From Anaeramoeba flamelloides (lineage: Eukaryota; Metamonada; Anaeramoebidae), in assembly GCA_027625915.1 (NCBI GenBank), contig JANTQA010000070.1:11165001-11229000 (forward strand): DNA of 64,000 nucleotides. Reading direction: 5' to 3'. The notes under the pieces were generated by a model. It was not told the origin of the DNA. It saw only the letters and a program-made list of their open reading frames with translations, and did no database searches. Every line of letters starts with the position of its first letter. Position 1 is the first letter of the stretch. The position numbers and the translations under genes were made by a program. This document shows positions 25,501 to 36,700 of the stretch, piece by piece.

Positions 25501-28500
25501 TTTTCAATTTGTTCGGGTTCTTCAATTTCTATTGTTTTTACTTTAATTTCTATATCTGTTTTAATTTCAATATTTTCTTGATTAGAATTTTCAATTTGAT
25601 GATCAATTAATGTTAATTGTTCATTTTTATAAAATAAGTCTAAACATAATTTTAATTCATTGGGTAAATTTTCAAATGCAATTCCAAAATCCTTTTCATT
25701 GAGTTTATAAGATAAAGTGTGTTTATCCATATCAACAGTCATTGTTATAATATCATTTTTTTTGACTTTGGTTCCATATACTTGGTGTTTATTTTCATTC
25801 CATTTATGACCATTGAAACAATAAAATGACCATCCTTGTTTATTCATATATCCAATTCCAGTTATTTCCGGTGCAACAACTCCAATCATTGTAGAATTGA
25901 ATCCATTCGAATGAATTGAATCGATTTGGATTTTATAAATATGTTTGCCTTTTTTTAAAATTTTATTTCCTTTGATTGATTTGAATTTATCTTGTTGTAA
26001 ACTTTTGATTGTTTTGTTGTCATTAGTTAATTGAAGGGTTCCAAATTTACTTTGAACATCAAGTTTATCAAGTGTTTTTTCATTTGTATTTGGGTCATTT
26101 TGTTTAATTTTTTTTATTTCTGTTGATTTAATTTCGATCTCTCCTTTTTCAATTTGTTTTTCATTAGTTTCAGTTTTTGTTTTATTTTCAATTTTTGTTT
26201 TTTCTTTTTCTATTTGTTTATTTTCAATTTTGTTTTCAATTTCTATTGTTTTGTTTTCATGTGATTCATTTTTTGTTTGTTTTTCTTTTTCAATTATTTT
26301 GATGTTTTCAGTTTGATAATCTATTAATGTTAATTGTTCATTGGTATAAAATAGATCCAAACATAATTTTAATTCATTGGGTAAATTTTCAAATGCAATT
26401 CCAAAATCATTTTCATTTAGTTTATAAGATAAAGTGTGTTTATCCATATCAACAGTCATTGTAACAATATCATTTTGTTTTCCTTTGGTTCCATATTCTT
26501 GGTTTTTACCTGCATTCCATTTAGTTCCATTGAAACAATAAAATGACCATCCATTTTCATTCATATAACCAACTCCAGTTGTTTCAGGTGTAACAACTCC
26601 AATCATTGATGAATTGAATCCATTCGAATGTATTGAATCGATTTGGATTTTAAAAATATGTTTTCCTTGTTTTAAAACTGTATTTCCTTTGATTGATTTG
26701 AATATATCTTTTTCTAAATTTTTGATTGTTTTGTTTCCATTGGTTAATTCAAGGGTTCCAAATATGGAATTAGGATCAAGTGAATATTTTAATTGCTTTA
26801 TGATATTTTTAGAATCAATTAATGTTATTTTTTCATTAATATAATATAAATCTAAATTTAATTTTAATTCATTGGGTAAATTTTCAAATGCAATTCCAAA
26901 ATCATTTTCATTTAGTTTATAAGATAAAGTATGTTTATCCATATCAACAGTCATTGTGACAATATCATTTTGTGTTGCTTTGGTTCCATATTTTTGGTTT
27001 TTAGCTCCATTCCATTTGGTTCCATTGAAACAATAAAATGACCATCCTTGGGCATTTATATATCCAATTCCAGTTGTTTCGGGTGCAACAACTCCAATCA
27101 TTGTAGAATTGTTACCATTGGAATTAATTGAATCAATTTGGAATTTGTAGATATACTTGCCATTTTTTAGAATATTAGTTCCCTTGATTGATTTGAATTG
27201 ATCTTTATCAAAGCTTGTAATTGTTTTATTTTGATTGGACAATTGTAAAAAATCATTTAATGAATCGGGATCAAATTTATCACTAAATGAAATTTTCGGT
27301 TTTATTTTTTTAAATTCAGTTATAGTTAATTTTTCTTTTTTATAAAATAAATCCAAACATAATTTTAATTCATTAGGTAAATTTTCAAACGCAATTCCAA
27401 AATCAGTTTCATTGAGTTTATAAGATAAAGTGTGATTATCCATATCAACAGTCATTGTAACAATATCATTTTCATTTACTTTGGTTCCATATTCTTGGTT
27501 TTTGTTCCCATTCCATTTGGTACCATTGAAGCAATAAAATGACCAACCATTAATGCCTTGATATCCGACTCCTTTGGTTTCAGGTTTAACAACTCCGATC
27601 ATTGATGAATTGAATCCATCGGAATTAACAGAATCAATTCTGATTTTGTAAATATATTTGCCTTTTTTCAGAATTTGTGTTCCCTTGATCGATACAAATT
27701 CTTCTTCTCCAATATTCTTCACACTTTTGTTGTCGTTGGTTACTTTAAGTTTGCCAAAGATACTTTTTGGGTTTAGTGAATCTTCGTATCGAGGATAATG
27801 GATTACCTTTTGATAATCGATCAGAGTATATTTTTCACCAGGCGCTATCAAGTCAATTGATAATTTAACTTTATTTGGAATATTCTTATATGCGATTCCT
27901 AACTCTTCATCCTCGTTGATCTTATAAGAAAGCGTGTGTTTGTTCATATCAACGATCACAGACAAAATGTCATTTTGCTTTAGCGCGCGAGCATAATTTT
28001 TTTTTTTCGTTTCATGTATCGTGTTTCCCATCGCCACAGAAAATGCATAGCCGAGGTCTGATTGTATCATCAAATCATTTACCTGTGGAGCAATTACACC
28101 GATCATACCTCTGAGTGATTTCGGGTTCTTCAATTCATTGTCAATACGAATTTTCCAGACATTGATACCAGAGCTGACGATAATGTTGCCTCTAATGGTT
28201 TGAGGGTTTGTAAGTTCCAAGCTAGTAACTGTTTTATTGTCGTTTGTAAATTCAATTAAATTATCATACGTGCTATAATTTGTGTCAAAGCTTTCTTTGG
28301 CATTTTCATAATAATTGATGTCTAAATATTCAATTAAGGAAACTTTTAGATTCGCAAAGTACAAATCGACAAAGACATCGAGCTCGTCGGGTAAATTTGC
28401 AAACGCGTTGCCAAAGCTTTCCTCTCCGTTTACCTCAAAAGTTAAAGTGTGGTTGTCCATATCAACGATCATTCCCACGATGTCATCCTGCTTTACTCTG

Positions 28501-29810
28501 TTGCCATATTCTAATAAATTGTTCCTGTATAATTTGTTACCGTTATGACAGCAAAAGCCCCAGTTGCAAACACTTTCTTGATCCTTTTGGTCAATTTTGG
28601 AAGCAGTCCCTTCATAGTTCGCACTGATCACACCAATGACTACGCTAATCTTCTGACTCGATCCAAAGTTATCGATTTTAAATTTAAAATAATGTTTCCC
28701 GTTTTTTAACGATATATTCATTCTTGTGGAGGAGATTTGATTTATTTTATTCTTGATTGTTTTGTATGAATTTTTGAATTTGATTTCATTGTTTTGGAAG
28801 GTGTTTTTAAAGCTTATTTTGCGATATTCCTCGATGGCAACCAATTTGTAATCTGTGAAATCATATAAGGTGATCATTTCATTGGCAAAAAATATATCGA
28901 AATTTAATATCAGTTCGTCGGGTAAATTATCAAAGGTAACTCCAAAGTCTTCGCCATTGATATCGTATGATAGGGTACGTTTGTCCATATCGACGACCAT
29001 TCCTACGAGGTCATTTTGCTTTACTTTGGTTCCGTATTCTTCATTTTCTCCGCCATTCCATTTGGTCCCATCGAAGCAATAAAAGGACCATCCTTGGGCA
29101 TTTTTGAACCCGATTCCTGACGTTTTGGGAGCCATAACGCCAATCATCGCAGAACTGTATCCATTGGAATTCGTGGAATCGATTCGAATTTGGAAATAGT
29201 ATTTGCCGCTCGTCAAGACTTGCGTTCCCTTGACCGTTTTCCAAGAATTTAGCCCAGTACTTTCGATTGTTCGATTTTCGCAAGAAAAGTCAAGCGTGCC
29301 CTCCAATGATTCTGGATTTAAGCTTTCCGTTGACAGGCTAATAAGTTTGCTTTTCTTAGCTAGGCCATCGACAAGGGTCAATTGTTCGTCGGGATAATAC
29401 AAATCAAAGCATAGTACTAATTCGTCGGGTAAATTCTCAAAGGCAACTCCTAAGTCTTCGCCATTGATATCGTAAGATAGGGTGCGTTTGTCCATATCGA
29501 GGATCATTCCTACGATATCATTTTGCTTTACTTTGGTTCCGTATTTTTGACTTTTGCCGGCATTCCATTTGGTTCCATTGAAGCAATAAAAGGACCATCC
29601 TTGGGCATTTAAATATCCAATTCCAGTTGTGTTGGGCACAACAACGCCAATCATGGATGAATTCTGCCCATTGGAGTAAACGGAATCGATCCTAATTTGG
29701 AAATAATGTTTGCCAGAACTCCAAACTGTCTTGCCTCGAATGGCCTTGAAATGGGATTCTCTTACACTTTTGACTGTCCTGTTGTTGTTGGAGAGCACAA
29801 GATTTTGATT
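16591..29810 (-). repeat. Array of about 23 SPRY-coding tandem repeats
   Basis: Each unit is about 580 bp including linker. The four units nearest the SH3 domains (28.0-29.8 kb) are diverged from one another and less AT-rich, units 5-7 are intermediate, and units 8-23 are highly similar, often differing at a few positions only. This gradient is what growth by unequal exchange from the 3' part would leave. Confidence 0.85.
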
Positions 29811-30700
29811 TGCAGTCTTTGGAGCTAAGGTTTCAGAGTGCTTTAAATAATCCACAAGGTTTGTGTGCTTTTGAAGAATTTGGCCATCTTCCGAGATTAA
29901 TTCAACAAAGCCGTTTTTTGGGAAGAGCCCCTCCCTATTGGTCTTTAAATCTTTTCCCTTATAATAATCTTTCAGGTTCATTTGTAATATCTCATATTCC
30001 TCGCCCTTTAATAAAGGTAAAAATTGATCATACGATTTAATGTTTTTGTCCTCTAAATCCTTATATGCGTTGAAGTCTTTAATTGCAAAGCAAAATTGCT
30101 TCGAGATATTTTTAAGAATCTGTGCATAGTTCGTTGGGAATAATCCCCTCTTGCCTTCTTGGCTAATGCCCTCTAACCATCCATCCTTTCTTTCCTTAAT
30201 GACTTCAAAATGTTCGCCGACATTTAAATTTAAATATTTATAGTTCTCGCCATCAGTGCGCTGATAAGAATACAGCACTTTATACCTTTTGAGTTTTTTT
30301 CTCTTCCGAAATGGCGAGATGTTGTCTTTCAATACTAGACCCACCCTTCCGGTGACATCTTTTAATTTAATATAATCCTTATTACTAGAAAAGCTAACAA
30401 AGTTTAAAATGTTTCCTTTGACATATTTTAAATAATTTTCCTTTGATTGCGTTTCTCTTTCATCAGAATCTAAATAATCTACTAAGGTTCGGTATTGTTG
30501 AATATTTTTTTCATTTTCAGAAGTTTCATTGTCATTTAAATTATTCTTTTTTTCAAAGGTGTTGGTCTCTTTTTCAATGTTTATTTGGTTTTCATTCGTG
30601 TATAATTTTACAAAATTGCTTGGAAATGAGCCGACCTTTTCTTTACATTTACCAACCCACCATCCATTTTTATCTTTTTCAATGACTTGAATAATATCAC
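16591..30700 (-). CDS. Exon 3 of the SPRY giant (SH3 domains and SPRY array)
   Basis: 14.1 kb, essentially all coding. It opens with the second half of SH3-1 (DIIQVIEKDKNGWWVG), followed by SH3-2 (VLYSYQRTDGENYKYLNL..GLFPTNY), SH3-3 (..REGLFPKNGFVELI), and then the SPRY array. The start is the acceptor at 30700, not the in-frame GTG at 30344. Unit landmarks are KTIKSL, GKHIYKIQID, SMIGVV, GWSFYCFNG, YGTKV, DMDKHTLSYK and NELKLCLDLFY. The last unit ends at IEHF before TAA at 16591-16593. The linkers between units are K/E/N/I/T-rich and variable. One long K/E linker lies between the last two units. Confidence 0.85.
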
Positions 30701-33700
30701 CTTTTTTTTTTTTTGTTTTTTGTTTTTTGTTTTTTGTTTTTTGTTTTTTGTTTTTTGGTTTTTGTTTTTTTGTTTTTTGTTTTGTTTGTATTTTTTGTTG
30801 TTTTTTTTTTTATTTTTTGTTTATTTGTTTATTTAGATAAATAGATAAATAAATATATTTTAAGTTTTTTTTTTTAGTTTTAGTCTAATAATTTATAATA
30901 ATTAAAAATCAAATATTTTAAGTGAAAAAAAAAAACTGTTGTTAAATTTTATCAGATTTTCTGTTTATTAATGAAATTGAGAGTTTTTTAGAATAAAATG
31001 GAAAACCTTGAGAAAACTGTGATTAGGTTTTATGTTATTTCTTAAATTGAAAAAAGACTCATTTAGAGTTTCGTAATTGTCATATGGTTTCGGTTTTTGT
31101 TTAGAAAATCAAAGATTTTTCTATTCAAAGCAATTATTAAAAAAGATCTAATGGTGAGTTTTAGTTTTGATCAAAAAATTATTCCCCATTTTAAGAATAA
31201 AAGTATTAATTAAAAAAATTATCATTGTTATTTTTTCTGTTTATTAATAAAATAAAAAGGGGTTTTCTAGAAAAAAGTTGAAACACTTGAAAACAACAAT
31301 TAGTTTTTCTAGAATTTCTGTTTATTGAAATAAATTTGAATAAAACAGAAAACCACCTGATATTCTACAGTACTTTTAGTCGCTTAACAGTACTATACAC
31401 TTTTATTATTAAGATTGAAATCACATTTTCAATGTTTATTTGGGGATTTTGTATCATTAATAATGTATTTTTTCTTAATTTAATTTTTTTTTTTTTGTTT
31501 TTTTTAATAAATTGATGTGTATACAAAAAAAATAATATTGAACATTAATTAAATATATTTATTAAATAACAATTACTTTAATTAAAACCGTGTTGATAAT
31601 AAATAAAAATCTTTGTATTAATATCTATTGTAATTTTCAGATTCAATTCAATATTTAAAACAAGATATAAAATTGATGGTTTTTTAAAAAAGTTGTCAAT
31701 TACTGTTTAATAAATTCATTCTTTAGAATATTTCAATAAAGAATAAAAATAACAAATCTAGATACGTTCTAAAAAATCGCAAGCAAGAGGTGCTCTTATT
31801 TTTGTCTGAGATACATTTTTCTCAAAATATATCCAGACAGAATTATATTTACATACTATATCATGATAACACGTCATAGTGATATCAATTTTCATATAAA
31901 AATGTTTATTTTATAATTACCTTTCTCAAGATCTTTTTTGGTTTTTTTAAAAGTAAAAAATAGATTAAATTACTAATGTAAATTACTTTATTTAAATATC
32001 AATTTAAAATAAATTACAACTAAATATTAATTAATTTTTACTAAACCCCATTCCAAAAATTTTGACACACCCAAAATCAAAAATAGGAAAAAATAAAACT
32101 CAATTTATTATATTTTTTCAAACCTAATATAAAACTACATTTAAGTAACCACAGTATTAATGTTTTTATAAGTAATGATTTTCGTCCAAATTAAAGAAAA
32201 AAATATAAAACGAAAAAATAAAAATTGGCGTGTCCAAAATAATGAAACAAGCGGAACAAAAAATGCGTTGGTAAATTTGTTGAAATTTCACTAACAATTG
32301 TTGATCGATCAAATGATAAGATATCATCAACTAATTGTATATGGCTTTTCTAATTTAACAAACTCAACACTAAACCTTCAATCAACCATTTGATTAAAAA
32401 AAATTTCCAGATCTAACCAAACAAATTACGTAACTGGAAAAAAAGGAAATGAAAACAAAACAAAAAAGACAAAAAATGAAATAGTTTGTAAAATCAAAAT
32501 TATTTCCAATTTGAATTAAAAGTGGAGTATTCTTATTCTTTCAACAGTTTAAACTGTGTCCAAATTTTTGGAATTTTAGTTTAGAACAATAAATTTGTGA
32601 AAGTATTAAAATTCTAAAATTATATCTTTATAAAAAATTTTGAAGAAAAAAAAAAATAGAATTTTTAAAAACAAAAATTTTTTGTAATTCTTTTAATCAA
32701 GTTGGTTTACCTTGACAAACCAAACTTTCATTCAATAAAAAAAAAAAAGATCTTGGAAACTCATCCATTCAAAAAGTTAAAAAAAATTCATAATATTTTT
32801 ATTTCTTTTTGAAAAAGCAAACATTCAGAATCTCAAATTTTTACTAACTTTTTGACTTTTATTTCTCACAATTTAATTAAGTCACTTTGGTGTTTTAGTA
32901 ATTCTAAATTAGTAATACAAAGTTTATTTTAAAAAGATAAACTTTGAAATTATCGTAAACTAGAAGGTTTCTGTGATTTGAAATTGAAATTGATTTTCTG
33001 GTAAGAGTTTTAATAGGGATAAAATATCGCTTTCTCAGAATTGATAAAATATTATTTTTTTTTTATTAAAAATACTTTTATGTTAAAAAGAAAATTAAAG
33101 AACACTATTTTTTTTTGGGGAGATTACAGAATTATTAAAAATTAAAATCTAAAATTTTACTTTGTAAAAAAAATAGACAAAATTTTGGGAACTAAATTAT
33201 TTTTTAATTCTTTTTTTTATGGCAAATTAATTATTGATAATTATCAATTTCTTATTGTTTATTCATTAAAACTATATTATTGAAACTGGTATATTTATTA
33301 TTAAATTTTGAGAAATAAAAATAATTAAAATTTAATTCGAAAATTCCTCTTTAAAAATGATACGAATGAATCGAAAATAATATTATTAGTGGATAATATA
33401 TTGAAAATATTTGCCTTTATTTCCAAACAATTTTGTTATAATTATTTTAACAATTGGTAATTATTTAAAATAGAAGTTTAGAATGTGTGCTTATTTGCGA
33501 CTTACAAATTTTAGTGTTGATCTTTTGGAAAATACTTTAATTGACAATGCGTTATAATCAAGAGATGAATTGTGGCCAAGTAGAGATGGTTATATAAAAA
33601 GACAGAATATTAACATACATTACAATTTATTTTGTATTTTTAGTTTAATTTTAAAATATTTCATTTCAAAAAACATAATACAAAAAATTCTTTATATTAA

Positions 33701-36700
33701 CAATTAAATTTATTTTTTAATATCAAAATTTAGAAAAAGCTGAGAGAGATCTTGAGAAAAGTAGATTATGGAATAAATGCTCTTTTATAAAAATTAGGTG
33801 TTATATTAAAGTGTTTTTATTATCTTATGGTATCTAAATTCAATTATACTTTGACATGTTATGAGAAAACATTATACTGTGTAAATAATTACAGTGCTTG
33901 ATTGCGCAAAAAATTGTATTTTGCCAACAAATTGCATACGTTAATCATTAAAAATAAATGGTACTAATATTTTTTTTTTTTTTTTTTTTTTTTCAAATCG
34001 AAACTTGTAAATAAAACTTTGTTTATATTGATGTGTACCGAAGTCCAAAAAATAAAAAATAAAATATAAAAAATAAAAAATAAAAAATAAAAAATAAAAA
34101 ATAAAAAAATGAAACAAACCTTGAGAAAAAATTAAATCATTTTTTTCTTCTCCAGTATAATCATATAAGGCAATATATTTCAAATTTAAATTTTTAGGAA
34201 TTTTAGGAAGTTGTCTTCTTGTTTGATGCCTTTTAAATTGTTGATCATTTTTTAAAGATTTAATTTCAAATACTTCACCTATAACCTCTCCAAGAGCATC
34301 AAAAAACTTATTGGCGATACTATTCGGTAATTTGCAATATTCAATAAATTGGTCTTTTTCGATTTCGCCATTTTGGTTAGTTTTTGTGTTGTTGAACATT
34401 TCTTTGACGACTTTGTCTGCATTTATTTCTCTCATATTTTTTCTAATCAAGGAATCAAAATTGTTGTCCCATTCCTGTCTTGCCTTTTCATCGAATTCCT
34501 TGATGTGCTCGAATAAATTACCATTACCATACATCTGAGATAAAATTACACAGTTGACTAGCACAAAGGTGTCGCGAATGACATCATAAACTTCGTCTTG
34601 TGAAAGTGCGCCGTTGCCGTCGAGGTCCCATGATTTGAACCCAAATTCGGCCTTTTTAATGAGCGATCCGTTTTTTAGGATTTGGAGCCCGTTTTGGATG
34701 TCAAATAGGGAGACTTTTTTATCTCGATCTGTGTCGAAGGTCCGATGCAGAATTTCTGCAGACCTTTCGTCAATACCATATTTTTCTTGAAAGTATTCGA
34801 TTTCAATTTCATTAGGATTAAAAATTGTTTTGAGCTTTTTTTTTTTCTTGTACTTTTTCTTTTTCTTTTTCTTTTTCTTTTTTTTGGTTTTATTTGAAGT
34901 TGTGGTTTTGTTTAAAGTTTTCTTTTCATCTGAGAGATCTTTCTTCGAAGTTGTTTTATTTAAATTTTCAGTTGATTTGAGGCTTTTTAAATCAATTTTT
35001 TTTTGTGTTTTCTTTTTTTCAAATCTTTTATTGTCAAAGATCTCATCAACATTTTCTTCAATTTCACTGACTTCACTTGATTCCAGCATGTCAATATCAC
35101 TATCACTCACGTAACTCTCGCTACTACTTGTGCTTGATTGATTCATTAATTGATCTAATTTTTTTGAAATCAGCTTTGTTTCTTGTTGGTTCGCTAGCAT
35201 GGTCATAATGTTGTTTTCAATTCTTTGCAACGACATCCCATTCTCCATCGTGATGTTATGCACCTCGTTCACTTTTTTATTTGTGTTGGTTTGTAATTCC
35301 AAAATTAAATCACCAATGCACGTGTTCAATTCTCTAATCAGTACATTTAAATCCTTTTCTAATGCTTTTGCCTTAAATAATTTCCTCCATTTTTTCTTTA
35401 GTCTCTTGTTCACAAAAGTATATAATTTGTTCATAGATTTCAATAATCGAGATAATGTTTTCATATTTTTTTCGGCCAAATCGGATGATTCTTTAATTTC
35501 TATTAATTTTTTTTTATTTTTTTTTTTGTTTTTTTGTTTTTTTTGTTTTTTTTGTTTTTTTTGTTTATTTGTTTTTTTTTTGTGAATTTGTTTGTTTGTT
35601 TTTTGAATGCATTAGTATTGGTATTTTAAAAAAGATGAAAATAAAAGAATTTTATATTCAGATTAAACACAAAATTTTCATTTTGAAAATAAAAATTAGA
35701 CACTTAAACAAGGTACATCCATTTTAAAAAAGTAAGGAATAAAAAATTGTAAAAGGGTTACTCCAATTGTTTGGCTTACTCTTTTAAGCAATATAAGTAA
35801 CGCTTGTGAAAACTTTTGTGACTCATTTTTTTCGAATGGCTGTAAAACTTTGATCTCATTTCTGAAAAAAAGTAGAACTGACAAATTCAAAATAGGCTTT
35901 TAAATGTTTTTTACTTCATTGAATTAATAAAATCTCTCATAGAATGATTTAATCAACATTTCAATATAAATTTTTAAAAGAGATCTTAGGATCAGTGACG
36001 AATATTACTGTTAAATTCAAACAATTGATTGGATGCTTTTTAGTTCATTTTCATCTTTTAAAATTTTTGTTTCTGAGATTTAACCGAGAAGATTATTGGT
36101 TTATGTATTAAGAAACTTTATAAAATAAGTTAAACTTTGAAATATTCCGTTAAAAGAACTATTTTGATAAGAAACAGTTCGAAGATTTATAAAAATGGAA
36201 ATTAAACGAAAAAAAATTATTTGAAATTTTTCGGAATTTATCAGTATTAATGAGGCAAGTGAAAAATATATATTCATAAGCAGTATAAAAAGGTTTTTTA
36301 TTAGAGAACATATAATAATTCTAGTTGGTTTGCCAACCGTTTTACCTGTGCTTTGGTAATGTTTTTTGTCCAACTTTTTTTTAAGGGTCTAGTCATTTAC
36401 GGTGGATTTGCTCCATAATCAAGGAGTGACTTGGCACGTAAAAGGGTATTGTGAAATTACCCTTCTTTTGGTTGACAAAATTCAAATGACAAAAAATAAA
36501 TTTATTGGACTTAATTGTCAAAAAATTCAATTTAAAATAAAAGTTCAAAAATTCTCAAATTCCAAATAATCAAATTTTCAAAAAAAAAATTACTTGTTAC
36601 TTATTTCTTTTTTTAACTTTCCAAAGTGTTAAATTTCTTCAATTTAAGACAAACTGTTTTCTTTTAAGTATACAAAATCAATTTTATTCGATTTAAACTA

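Larger units (their letters stand above)
30701..34119 (-). other. Intron 2 of the SPRY giant (3419 bp)
   Basis: Splitting an SH3 domain, it starts GTTTGTTTCATTTTTTTA with a (TTTTTTA)n tract and ends in a (CAAAAAA)n tract followed directly by AAAG. Joining the exons gives ...LIFSQ-G-DIIQVIEKDKNGWW..., a normal SH3 core with the paired tryptophans and GSFPSNFV, so the splice sites are well supported by protein logic. The intron contains the repeat 32040-32600. Confidence 0.8.

Noticed and set aside
17382-25581. Repeated 60-80-codon plus-strand ORFs across the SPRY array
   Set aside because: They recur once per SPRY unit and are mirror frames of the conserved coding repeat. Their peptides follow the antisense of NELKLCLDLFY and KTIKSL blocks, not an independent family.
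16591-29810. Regular repeat spacing suggestive of a CRISPR or satellite array
   Set aside because: Unit length is about 580 bp, the units are open in one frame and encode SPRY domains; spacers and repeats are not of CRISPR type.
30345-30700. GTG at 30344 as the start of the SH3/SPRY protein
   Set aside because: The frame is open up to 30700 and encodes half an SH3 domain before 30344, so this is an exon interior.
34120-35479. TTG at 35479 or ATG at 35464 as the start of the EF-hand protein
   Set aside because: TTG is not a usual eukaryotic start, and ATG 35464 would cut the helical bundle. A phase-matched upstream exon with ATG at 38026 completes it. ATG 35464 remains possible if exon 1 is not confirmed.
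35696-36373. Minus-strand ORFs in intron 1 of the SPRY giant (64 and 90 codons)
   Set aside because: Hydrophobic AT-driven composition, no splice logic linking them to exons 1 and 2.
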